In this document: one piece after another, positions 9,501 through 13,104 of the stretch
How the letters are laid out: every line of letters begins with the position of its first letter
Position numbering within the stretch: position 1 is the stretch's first letter
Source: Anammoximicrobium sp964486845
GTDB taxonomy: Bacteria > Planctomycetota > Planctomycetia > Pirellulales > Pirellulaceae
Direction: 5' to 3'
Assembly: GCA_964486845.1 (NCBI GenBank)
Contig: CAZAQY010000214.1
Location: forward strand, 1 to 15,051
Length of the DNA: 15,051 nt
Position numbers and translations under genes: made by a program
The notes under the pieces: model-generated
Databases searched by the model: none
What the model saw: only the letters and a program-made list of their open reading frames with translations
Told to the model about the DNA's origin: nothing

Positions 9501-10087
9501 GCGTCGCGGAGATCGTCCGTGTGCATGACGGCATCGCCTTGCGTCATCACGTTCCCCGCCCAGGCGAGGGGCTTGTAGACGGGCGTCAACGACAGCACGC
9601 CCGGCAGTTGGGCCACCGCGGTCAATTGGCCGGCGTCCAGCCACGCCTCGATCAACCTGTACCGGTCATCCGATCGCACGATCTCCACGCCCCGTGACTC
9701 CAGCTCTGGAATCACGGCCGCCGTCGTCTCGCGTACCCAGATGTCGACCAGAGGACGGCCGCCGCCGTCGGTCTGCAGCAGGGACGTGACGGAATCCAAG
9801 GCCCCGCCGTCCGCCAGCGGACGGGCGTCGAGGCTGGTGAACCCCTTGTCGTCCCCGGAAGGAGCGGCCTGTGCGTAGAAAGCCGCCAGATTGCCCGCTA
9901 CATTTGCGGGCAGTGTGACGACAGGCAGAGGGCCCAGCGGCATTGGCTCAATCAAGCCGTCCAGCGATAGCAACGCTCGTGACTCCAAAGCCGCGTTCAG
10001 AATGAGTTGGACCGTGTAGGCTCCCGTGGTGCTGTTCGCGCCGCCAATCGTGATCGTGCACGTGCCGTCGCCGCTAGTCTCAACCAC
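2..10087 (-). CDS. Giant secreted multidomain protein: S8/S53-like peptidase, propeller repeats, CARDB domains, jelly-roll/Ig repeats, beta-helix (partial)
   Basis: A single frame stays open for at least 3,362 codons and runs off the left edge; I read it through and met no stop. Numbering from a GTG at 10085-10087: LESRALLS (LEPR-XLL type) at 34-41; peptidase about 205-455 with Asp216 (VGVLSDS), DEGRAMLEIVHD (Glu254, His263) and Ser400 (GTSAAAPH); Ig-like domain about 465-580; seven VAW-type repeats about 585-955; four CARDB-like domains about 956-1461; six jelly-roll plus Ig-like units about 1461-3176; then a beta-helix domain opening with RYYVNDGDTTNDAW. Such architectures are known in planctomycete exported or surface proteins, so a role in surface proteolysis or adhesion is inferred. 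The start is doubtful: the frame opens after a stop at 10229-10231, the only upstream candidates are GTG 10087 and TTG 10090 (neither with a Shine-Dalgarno), the first ATG is at 9943, and no signal peptide is visible. It may be a 5'-truncated gene. The frame is certain; the start is not. Confidence 0.88.
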   Translation of the reverse strand, partial: MVETSGDGTCTITIGGANSTTGAYTVQLILNAALESRALLSLDGLIEPMPLGPLPVVTLPANVAGNLAAFYAQAAPSGDDKGFTSLDARPLADGGALDSVTSLLQTDGGGRPLVDIWVRETTAAVIPELESRGVEIVRSDDRYRLIEAWLDAGQLTAVAQLPGVLSLTPVYKPLAWAGNVMTQGDAVMHTDDLRDALQFPPSGYDGAGVRVGVLSDSADRIGGGLRSSQSTGDLPSGVHVIWDGIYGYWGDTDEGRAMLEIVHDVAPGAELYQDENSDTTPQLAIQWVRGNTDATLKYVLYAAGAAIDEYATHSGTVVGHAAAAGAIAVGAVPYYDPMTVEPYSSLGPTTLYFDAAGTRLAVPEVRQKPDLVAPDNVNTTFFGRDIPEDEDVHPNFAGTSAAAPHAAAVAAILKQVNPHLSPAQIREVLVNSATDLEPSGWDRASGYGLVNALAAFPLAVAATDTVPPTATLVRPSGTLHAPVRELDVAYSEPVTAEPAGDPASYDLRSPGPDRAYDTEDDVVYALTVSFDPQAHSARLKPAAGITTLPSGDYRLTVTGITDTSGHAFPDGSQSFTFTVPVLYGEFLVESSADTPSVGMADDGHSFVAWESSAFLWGQMYGSDGQPIHSQLFVDIASDCWDYEPAMDMLPDGRFVVAYHANYSDPFEDIEYYDAAMAIFDAGGHLVRNVWESPYGWNVGVQGAIAPSGNSMMAWYTYVPDGWQDEDEEYVPGDIRAVLYDPSGRQLVNLGIVNQTTDDEQINPVVAFDGAGNAVIVWESFAQDGSGWGIYARRYDAAGQALGDEFRLNATTGGDQRSPAIAVQLDGSFLAAWQSTGADGKTHVVVTRFDSAGNALTGEMPVSRLTNFNQTNPSIGVDAEGRYFVAWQSFGLNRPAGYDVYAARFAADGQRIGAEFRVNDTALGNQRNPDLAVNTIGRALVAWSSEGDVMGKFLEMTLPPVADLIIDPVVAPAGFTAGEPIEIGATIINAGTVEAGSFTARYYLSPDPLITPADEPLTDFFTIDGLLPGQSYTDSRSVGARPGLIGKYYVGMLVDLQDAVLESDESTLNQMCANEPTVFSAVPPADLQVQVVDAPATGSSSMPLQVQWTVLNAGGDYTNAFFWYDRVWLSADTTLGADDTLLGTYQQVSNIAGNQSYQASLTVTLPDGITGTYYILVHADATNLVQEPGLDGNNTGYDPVPLQIALTPAPDLLATMVAAPPTAIAGEAFSLSWTVVNIGAGSTRTGRWLDQVYLSTDATLNVTTDMRIAAFAHDGILNSGGLYIRTETVTLPDDISGPYYVFVYTDAGNVIFEGGSESNNVGYDWEPMNVQLQPPNLRVSGVDAPTAVIAGQAIGLSWTVTNHGPGRTRVATWYDRVYLSSDATLNPSSDTLVYTHRHDGLLAAGGQYAVTGAAVPIPVGFQGNYYVFVRTDATNLVNEGVSGGENDNDGYDATPLAISIVTVATPLTEGFEVPALSDLGKHWSFLPLDASRVRVDGNDFPHGDRSHLRLAHGSSYGTSYESAVLALDLSGSVDVDHLELDFWAQSQGGSSSENWLKVYVSGDNATWTELPGGPRGTSGYTHYAYDFGYLIDAGIPLSGLQYVKFVHYGRSAGYWATLDNVRVSNIDVFGPKVTFQTPSEVVPGPVTSIGLRFSEPVDLASFDASDVTIIGAAGNRLALAATNPFEYNGDQLHVTVNLAAAQALAGLYRITVGPDIRDLAGNPMNQDRDTVMGESTGDSYSGWFSIGPVAAQACPYVQDFDDGDLGVLGGWSFTVGTGGTWSVVNTNGPLGGSGYHLKADATTNNVTEDAVLKMDLSSQLYQHGTELDFWAQALVAGNTSNNRLSVSFSGDGSHWIALSGNLVPALNQYTHYAFDLVRPLDEAGISMANPVYFKFSHYGSSAGYAVTLDDIRIDTADVLGPWVNSSSPRYQVAGPVPSIMVTFTEQIDVATFTAADVSVIGPLGNVVAVSSISSRVDDWVFDINFATPQELCGSYTFKLGPDIRDLAGNSMNQDQDGLNGESSGDSYSSSFSIGPPQPQPFPYFQDFEDGDIGALAGWGFYVTGGTVAVDSANSPRDTYHLRLDQPTGSGSEDAVLALDLSDQVGATNLELDFWAQFLGSSNSASISLSGNTINWTSLATFSPPVGQYTHYVFDISAALSSANIPLTNPVYVKFSHYGSYAGSALTLDDIRVSSLDVFGPRVVSQSPTGMVSGPISSFQVTFNEAIGSFPLNQVTIADPAGKPILLTALTPSGDNMTWTASFASQSLAGRYQFQVLPGVKDASSLANPMNQDGDAINGETTDGYSGSFGLLAQPVSWDSYPFVEDFEDGSIGALGAYWGFETSGSGEATVTGNGNPLGLAHLRLGQKDSGTGEASAILHLDLLDGLTPATGVTLDFWQKCEGYAEFQLGYVYIRPNESTAWRKVQSSAPYMAASSEYGVVSSYYTINLDAERQSAGWSYTDDFQVKFYHYGSGGAERAYYFDDIRVMRTGEDLFGAKVLTHSPTGTVVGPVSNFTVTFNETIGSFPLNQVTIVGPVGNSITPTAVSPSGDAKTWTVSFASQALAGPYQFRILPGVTDASSYANPLNQDSDWWNGEPEDGYNGSFGVSFDPRPVAYPYCQGFEDLDLVFLSDHWAFNRTTGGRIVVIDESGDKVLRIDSIGSSTYATSEAVLAIDLAERTGVKLYWNEYNPSDGADATDGVYLSDDLGATWHRVDPLSGTSGSWQPRTVDLDAAIQAAGIHYTNDFRIKFQVYTNYYWTSDGREFDDIRVTWEGVGAKVIDTGFSGSASAPFTLDGLTFTFDEAIDSGTFTLEDVVSFTGPGGVDLKDQLTAVTGSGTTFTVHFQEQTATGAYTMVLGPYILDLAGNPLDQNNNGLVGETVLDRYTARTILLAPLAYPAGQSLDGVAALGDLSANWAFFSNTANGRIQLVDESSDRVLRVDSSSSSSGVYVTNEAIFAVDLAGRTGVKLFFQERNPSDPADATDGVFLSDDRGLHWFRADALGGPHAAWQNRSVDLDAAIAAGDLSYTNNFLIKLQHYVRYPWSSGGREWDDIRVTWEGVGPKVVSAAPAAGFSEWPYSLSGFTFTFSEPIDPASFTTDDIVTLTGPGGDLKPQVTGITGSGTTYTVNFPEQAIAGRYAIAIGPYILDLAANPMDQDADGHVGESVADRFTYTLGNRYYVNDGDTTNDAWCKVPGNDDNDGLTPLTCKATVQDVLADYDLEPGDVVRIDTGVYILAGNIVVGSGDGGDSTAAVTFEASPYGVTINRNNLSSGYAWQISTPYIQLTTADSDRHPEVAQRWMVVTGGHSGVYVAADYATISRVEANANQYFGVYVAGSSTDHVTIENNLLRGATSSGSGAGIFISD
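560..5705 (-). repeat. Six tandem jelly-roll plus Ig-like units in the giant protein
   Basis: Unit boundaries fall near 5705, 4850, 3990, 3160, 2265, 1420 and 560, giving units of about 280-298 residues. Each unit starts with a motif like YFQDFEDGDIG. It then has a MAM/LamG-like sandwich (strands like LELDFWAQ, YTHYAFDL, FSHYGSSAGY and TLDDIRI). A roughly 110-residue Ig-like domain of the SbsA/Big_5 type follows, ending in a conserved acidic loop, variants of LAGNPMNQDxDxxxGE, that looks suited to Ca2+. Units 1-4 form one subfamily; units 5-6 form another (SDDLGATWHRVD, DIRVTWEGVG). Neighbouring units are most alike, which suggests growth by local duplication. The domain names are by resemblance. 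Confidence 0.7.
5705..7220 (-). repeat. Four tandem CARDB-like (cell-adhesion-related, Ig-fold) domains in the giant protein
   Basis: Four stretches of about 120-130 residues begin PVADLIIDPVVAP, PADLQVQVVDAP, APDLLATMVAAPP and PNLRVSGVDAP. Each continues with a strand like SLSWTVVNIG or IGLSWTVTNHG. Copies 2-4 then have WYDRVWLSADTTLG or a variant, followed by GTYYILVHADATNLVQE and a (N)N(D)xGYD ending. This is the usual CARDB layout in exported proteins. The first copy diverges most (RYYLSPDPLITPADE). These are probably structural spacers between the peptidase and the jelly-roll units. No cysteine pairs or catalytic motifs were noticed. Confidence 0.75.
7232..8340 (-). repeat. Seven degenerate propeller-like repeats (VAW type) in the giant protein
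   Basis: Seven successive segments share a hydrophobic strand, a D/G turn and a second strand ending in VAW, VAY, MAW or VIVW: TPSVGMADDGHSFVAWES, EPAMDMLPDGRFVVAY, VGVQGAIAPSGNSMMAWY, NPVVAFDGAGNAVIVWES, SPAIAVQLDGSFLAAWQS, NPSIGVDAEGRYFVAWQS and NPDLAVNTIGRALVAWSS. The later ones are separated by strands such as YDVYAARFAADGQRIGAEF. Seven copies would suit a seven-bladed beta-propeller. This is inferred from the count and periodicity only. Repeats 4-7 are regular and repeats 1-3 have diverged. Confidence 0.6.
8730..9480 (-). other. Peptidase domain of the giant protein, subtilase/sedolisin-like
   Basis: The order of motifs fits the subtilase fold: GAGVRVGVLSDS with Asp216 near 9440; DEGRAMLEIVHDVAPGAEL with Glu254 near 9326 and His263 near 9299; GHAAAAGAIAVGAV; PEVRQKPDLVAPD; and GTSAAAPHAAAVAAIL with Ser400 near 8888. 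Aligned on EIVHDVAPGA, Glu254 falls where subtilases have the His of the H-G-T motif. The usual Asn of AGN is replaced in YAAGAAID. This pattern recurs in a family of bacterial exported proteins that I recall being classed as S8 or S53-like. Whether the triad is Asp-Glu-Ser or uses His263, and whether the domain is active, cannot be told from sequence alone. About 160 residues between LEPR-XLL and Asp216 would act as a propeptide. Confidence 0.75.
9965..10087 (-). other. LEPR-XLL motif preceded by a pre-peptidase-C-like remnant (abnormal 5' end of the giant gene)
   Basis: LESRALLS is encoded at 9965-9988. In planctomycete exported proteins the LEPR-XLL motif normally lies a few dozen residues from the start Met, behind an Arg/Lys-rich stretch. 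Here it follows SGDGTCTITIGG, a short turn and TGAYTVQLILNAALE, which read like the last strands of a bacterial pre-peptidase C-terminal (PPC) domain, usually found inside or at the C-terminus of secreted proteins. The two pieces meet at ALES, a string that suits both a PPC end and a LEPR-XLL start. The first half of the PPC domain and any start region are missing, because the mtrH stop codon lies only about 60 bp upstream. The motif call is firm; the PPC call is by resemblance. Confidence 0.6.
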
Positions 10088-10148
10088 CAAGCACTGCCCG
10101 GTTATTGGGCGAGCCCCGGTTCCTGCGGGCGTGCCTCGTGAGGTGGCT

Positions 10149-11060
10149 TTATCCCACCCGGTACCGCGGGTGGTTCGGATCGGGCTTGCCGCCGCGTTCC
10201 ATGACGACCTGACTTTGCGCGGTGTCGATCATGGCGACCGCGGGGAAGATGTACTTGGCGTCCTCGACGGGGCCGTACAGCAGGAAGTCGCCGCCGATGG
10301 CGACGGCAGACGCACAGGCGGCGGCGACGCAGGCGTCCTTGGCTTCGCCGCCCAGTTTCTTCTTCAGGCCCTTCCAGGTGGCGACCGCGTTGTGTACGCC
10401 GCCGCCGGCCGGCAAGCCGAATTCGTCCTTGATCTCGAACAACGCCTGGCAGGCCTGGCCGTAGGTGGCCAAGTCCAGGAAGCACGTATCCACCATCAGC
10501 TTGCGGATGCCCGCCTGCTCCAACCTCGGCAGCAGCTGCCGCACGGACTCGACGCGGCCCGCGGCGGTGAAGTCCAGCAGGTAGTAGGTGAGCAGAATTG
10601 CGCTGGTGACGCCCGCATCCTGAATGGCCTGCAGTTCGTCGTCCTGCGTCTCCGGCTGGACGGAGTTGTAGACGACGCGGTCGATCAGTCCCGCTTGGGC
10701 GGCGTACTTCAAGCCGGCCAGTCGCACGTCCGTCGTGGTGCCGTCGATCAGCAGCGGGGCCTGGCTGACGCGGGCGGCGAATTCCAGGTGCTTGCACATG
10801 GCTTCCGGCGAGTCGCCGACGACGTCCAGCATGCAGGGGTTGCCCGTCTTCTGGGACCATTCGTCCTGGTTGCGGATCACACGCTCGGCGGCTTCGGGAT
10901 CGAATCCGCCGGCACCGTCATCCAAGAGCACCTTGTGCCCGTGATAGAACACGGTGCCGGCGAGCACCGTGGGGCGTTCGCCGGGATATCCGCCGACTTT
11001 CACGCCGCCGATGTCAAACGTCTTCTGGTCCGCAGCGAATTGCAGGAACCCTTTGGCCAT
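10149..11060 (-). CDS. mtrH: MtrH-like methyl-tetrahydromethanopterin methyltransferase
   Basis: 303 residues, close to the usual length of MtrH, the TIM-barrel subunit that moves the methyl group between methyl-tetrahydromethanopterin and a corrinoid in the archaeal Mtr complex. Diagnostic stretches, compared from memory with methanogen MtrH: FDIGGVKVGGYPGERPTVL at 15-33, TVFYHGHKV near 36-44, LLIDGTTTDVR at 103-113, YNSV at 131-134, GLPAGGGVHN at 215-224, and GGDFLLYGPVE to FPAVAMID at 256-279. There are no membrane segments. The start at 11060 is chosen because an AGGAAGGAA Shine-Dalgarno lies just upstream and homology begins there; a 32-codon in-frame extension has neither. Bacterial MtrH homologues can also serve other corrinoid methyltransferase systems, and no corrinoid protein or other Mtr subunit is in view, so the substrate is open. 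It lies 184 bp downstream of trpB on the same strand. Confidence 0.85.
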   Translation of the reverse strand: MAKGFLQFAADQKTFDIGGVKVGGYPGERPTVLAGTVFYHGHKVLLDDGAGGFDPEAAERVIRNQDEWSQKTGNPCMLDVVGDSPEAMCKHLEFAARVSQAPLLIDGTTTDVRLAGLKYAAQAGLIDRVVYNSVQPETQDDELQAIQDAGVTSAILLTYYLLDFTAAGRVESVRQLLPRLEQAGIRKLMVDTCFLDLATYGQACQALFEIKDEFGLPAGGGVHNAVATWKGLKKKLGGEAKDACVAAACASAVAIGGDFLLYGPVEDAKYIFPAVAMIDTAQSQVVMERGGKPDPNHPRYRVG

Positions 11061-11160
11061 GTGGAAATTCCTTCCTTGCCTTGTCGCGCCGTGATGAGGC
11101 GTAGCCTCGTTGTGCAGGGCCGAATAGCCGAGTCCTTGTGTCGAGACTGCAATCAAGAAC

Positions 11161-11218
11161 GCTCGGCTCGGAGAGCCAAGCTACGTTGGGTGGGCCTCGG
11201 AGATTCGGCCCACCCTAC
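11161..11218. repeat. REP-like double stem-loop between trpB and mtrH
   Basis: Two adjacent inverted repeats are present. The first has arms GCTCGGCTC (11161-11169) and GAGCCAAGC (11173-11181), loop GGA, with one G-T wobble. The second has perfect 9-bp arms GGGTGGGCC (11188-11196) and GGCCCACCC (11207-11215) with a 10-base loop; T186/A217 and G185/C218 could extend it past one mismatch. A smaller hairpin, GAGGC-GTA-GCCTC, lies at 11096-11108. No T-run follows on either strand, so this is not a textbook rho-independent terminator. It looks like a dispersed REP-type palindrome that may stop or stabilise trpB mRNA ahead of mtrH. Confidence 0.65.
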
Positions 11219-11244
11219 AACAACAGGCACGGATCCCCGGCGGG

Positions 11245-12615
11245 CTACGACGCCACCACGGGCAGATGCGCCAGCGCCATGGCGATCTCGTGTTCGGGGT
11301 ACTCGTAATCCTTCAATTGACCGGACAGGTAGGCCGTATAGGCGCTCATGTCAAAGTGCCCGTGTCCGCACAGGTTGAACAGAATCGCCCGGCTGACGCC
11401 CTCTTCCTTGCAGCGGTTCGCCTCGCGGATCGCCGCGGCGATGGCATGGTTGGCTTCGGGCGCCGGCACGATCCCTTCCAGACTGGCGAACTGGACGCCT
11501 GCGGCAAAGCACTCCACCTGGTGTACGCCGACGGCCTCGATCAACCCCAGCTTCAGCAGATGGCTGACCAGCGGCGCCATGCCGTGGTACCGCAGTCCGC
11601 CCGTGTGGATCGCCGGCGGGATGAACTCGCTGCCCAGCGTGTGCATTTTCAGCAACGGCGTCAGATGCGACGTGTCGCCAAAGTCGTAGGCGTACTGGCC
11701 GCGTGTCAGCGAAGGACAGGCGGTGGGTTCCACGGCGACCAAACGCAGTTTTTCGTAACCCTCGCCTCGCAGCTTGGCGCCCACGAACGGGAACGCGATG
11801 CCGCCGAAATTCGACCCGCCGCCGGTGCAGCCGACGAGCACGTCCGGCTGATCTCCGGCCATGGCCATCTGCTCCATCGCCTCCAGGCCGATCACGGACT
11901 GGTGCAGCAACACGTGATTCAAGACGCTGCCCAGAGCGTAGTTCGTGTCTTTGGCCTGAGCCGCAACTTCGACCGCCTCGGAGATGGCGATGCCGAGCGA
12001 ACCGGGCGAGTTGGGATCCTGGGCCAGGATGGCGCGGCCGGCGGCCGTCTCCTCGCTAGGGCTGGCCGTGACTTCCGCGCCATAGGTCTGAATCAGCGCT
12101 TTGCGGTAGGGCTTCTGGTCGTAGCTGACGCGGACCATGTAGACTTTGCACCCGAGCCCGAAGTAGGCACAGCCCATGGCCAGCGACGAGCCCCACTGGC
12201 CCGCGCCGGTCTCGGTGGACAGCCGTTTGATCCCTTCCATCTTGTTGTAATAAGCCTGCGCGACGGCGGTATTGGGTTTGTGCGAGCCGGTGGGACTGAC
12301 GCCTTCGTACTTGTAGTAGATCCGCGCGGGGGTGCCGAGCGCCTTTTCCAGGCGTCGGGCCCGGTGCAGCGGCGTGGGACGCCATTGGCGGTAGATCTCC
12401 CGCACCGGTTGCGGGATTTCGATCTCGCGTTCGGTCGATACCTCCTGTTGGATCAATCCCATGGGAAAGATCGCGGCCAGGTCTTCCGGCGCAATCGGCT
12501 TTCTCGTTCCCGGATGCAGCACCGGGGGTACAGGCGTGGGCAAATCGGCTTGAATGTTGTACCAAGCGAGCGGAATTCGCTCTTCCGTCATCACGTACTT
12601 GATCTGTTCGCTCAT
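11245..12615 (-). CDS. trpB: Tryptophan synthase beta chain, TrpB2 type (PLP-dependent)
   Basis: 456 residues, the length of the TrpB2 class (longer than the roughly 400 of TrpB1). It would join serine and indole to make tryptophan in the cytoplasm, using PLP. Visible residues: Lys113 in TGSHKPNTA as the Schiff-base lysine, Glu135 in ETGAGQWGSS as the catalytic acid, the phosphate-binding loop GCTGGGSN at 262-269, and NLCGHGHFD at 414-422 near the cofactor's pyridine ring. The N-terminal extension and the RQWRPTPLHRARRLE stretch (77-91) are also TrpB2-like. The start at 12615 has a GGAGG Shine-Dalgarno about 7 bases upstream; an in-frame upstream ATG at 12777 lacks one and its extra residues look non-coding. 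No trpA or other trp gene is nearby, as is common for TrpB2, which may salvage indole or act on another substrate. Confidence 0.92.
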   Translation of the reverse strand: MSEQIKYVMTEERIPLAWYNIQADLPTPVPPVLHPGTRKPIAPEDLAAIFPMGLIQQEVSTEREIEIPQPVREIYRQWRPTPLHRARRLEKALGTPARIYYKYEGVSPTGSHKPNTAVAQAYYNKMEGIKRLSTETGAGQWGSSLAMGCAYFGLGCKVYMVRVSYDQKPYRKALIQTYGAEVTASPSEETAAGRAILAQDPNSPGSLGIAISEAVEVAAQAKDTNYALGSVLNHVLLHQSVIGLEAMEQMAMAGDQPDVLVGCTGGGSNFGGIAFPFVGAKLRGEGYEKLRLVAVEPTACPSLTRGQYAYDFGDTSHLTPLLKMHTLGSEFIPPAIHTGGLRYHGMAPLVSHLLKLGLIEAVGVHQVECFAAGVQFASLEGIVPAPEANHAIAAAIREANRCKEEGVSRAILFNLCGHGHFDMSAYTAYLSGQLKDYEYPEHEIAMALAHLPVVAS

Positions 12616-12647
12616 CGGCAACCTCCGGATACTAGTGGAAAGTTCAC

Positions 12648-12676
12648 AGCCTAAACCAGCATCGCCCCGCTGTAAA
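12648..12676 (-). promoter_or_regulatory. Possible sigma-70-type promoter of trpB
   Basis: On the minus strand TTTACA (12671-12676) is followed after 17 bases by TAGGCT (12648-12653), leaving a leader of roughly 25 nt before the trpB start. The -35 matches consensus at 5 of 6 positions, but the -10 only at about 3 of 6, so this is a weak call based on spacing and position. Confidence 0.3.
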
Positions 12677-12731
12677 CAAGGGAAACGACGCGGGAAGAGG
12701 CAAATTTGGCCGCAGATGCGCCGGGCAACTG

Positions 12732-12820
12732 CTAATCTTTCACCTAATCTTTCACCTAATCTCTTCTGACTGCCCACGGCCTTGGAGCTGGGGAGATTAG
12801 GCAGAAGATTAGGTGAAAGA
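12732..12820. repeat. 12-bp tandem repeat with an inverted copy
   Basis: CTAATCTTTCAC occurs twice head to tail (12732-12743, 12744-12755), followed by a partial third copy CTAATCT (12756-12762). About 45 bases on, AGATTAGGTGAAAGA (12806-12820) is the exact reverse complement of 12736-12750 and of 12748-12762. GAGATTAGG (12793-12801) also pairs with 12755-12763, and CAGAAGA (12802-12808) with 12762-12768. The region can therefore fold in several alternative ways. It is distinctly more A+T-rich than its surroundings, and no ORF spans it convincingly. Confidence 0.7.
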
Positions 12821-12873
12821 CTAAGGTGCTCTTGCCCCCAGCCATCCCAGAGCGGCCATTGCTACTGGGCTCG

Positions 12874-12893
12874 GCGTATCCCCGACGATACGC
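12874..12893. promoter_or_regulatory. Perfect dyad upstream of a sigma-54-type promoter (possible activator site)
   Basis: GCGTATC (12874-12880) and GATACGC (12887-12893) form a perfect 7-bp inverted repeat with a 6-base spacer. It lies about 110 bp upstream of the -24 element at 13004, within the usual range for upstream sites bound by sigma-54 activators. The role is inferred from symmetry and distance only; it could instead be another intergenic hairpin. Confidence 0.35.
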
Positions 12894-13003
12894 TGGCGCC
12901 ATCGAGTTGACGACGCGCCGCAGAGCGTGACGCCGAAGAGAAATTCCAGCGTTTGCTCATAAGTACCTACAAGGCAAGGGCTTACTGTCGCAGTCCCGGC
13001 GTG

Positions 13004-13019
13004 TGGCACACTCCCTGCT
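13004..13019 (+). promoter_or_regulatory. Sigma-54 (RpoN) -24/-12 promoter candidate
   Basis: TGGCACACTCCCTGCT fits the consensus TGGCACRNNNNTTGCW at every defined position except one T of the -12 block. The invariant GG and GC are 12 bases apart, as required. Transcription would start near 13031, giving a leader of roughly 75 nt to the ATG at 13105. Sigma-54 is known in planctomycetes, but expression has not been shown here. Confidence 0.5.
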
Positions 13020-13104
13020 TCTGAGAATCCGCCAGCCGTGGCTTTTCGGACGTGAAGTCACGGGGATCGATTCTTGGCACAGTTTCCAGGAGAGGAGATG
13101 AATC

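Larger units (their letters stand above)
12616..13104. other. Divergent intergenic region between trpB and the small secreted protein
   Basis: No convincing gene is seen in these 489 bp. It holds, left to right, the 5' region of trpB, a 12-bp tandem repeat with an inverted copy (12732-12820), a perfect dyad (12874-12893), a sigma-54-type promoter (13004-13019) and the leader of the rightward gene. The short ORFs here have no ribosome site and no recognisable protein features. Confidence 0.6.

Noticed and set aside
611..9697. Long plus-strand open frames opposite the giant gene, e.g. 611-2020, 5012-7324, 7562-8425 and 8483-9241
   Set aside because: They are codon-aligned with the minus-strand frame and stay open because the giant gene rarely uses TTA, CTA or TCA. 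Their translations are Arg/Val/His-rich with no domain pattern, while the minus strand shows clear families.
10088..10148. Possible terminator hairpin (GCCC...GGGC) after mtrH
   Set aside because: Only a 4-bp stem and no T-run; too weak to call.
11061..11156. In-frame 32-codon upstream extension of mtrH
   Set aside because: It runs into the palindromic element, has no ribosome site and no MtrH similarity; the ATG at 11060 has a strong Shine-Dalgarno.
10026..12654. Plus-strand open frames 10026-11378 and 11266-12654
   Set aside because: They lie antisense to mtrH and trpB, whose translations are unmistakable; the antisense products have no recognisable features.
12616..12777. In-frame 54-codon upstream extension of trpB
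   Set aside because: It overlaps the 12-bp tandem repeats (which give the repetitive LGERLGERL); the ATG at 12615 has a well-placed GGAGG.
12821..13009. Minus-strand 62-codon ORF in the divergent region
   Set aside because: No Shine-Dalgarno, no domain or signal features, and it overlaps the dyad and the sigma-54-type promoter; most likely non-coding.
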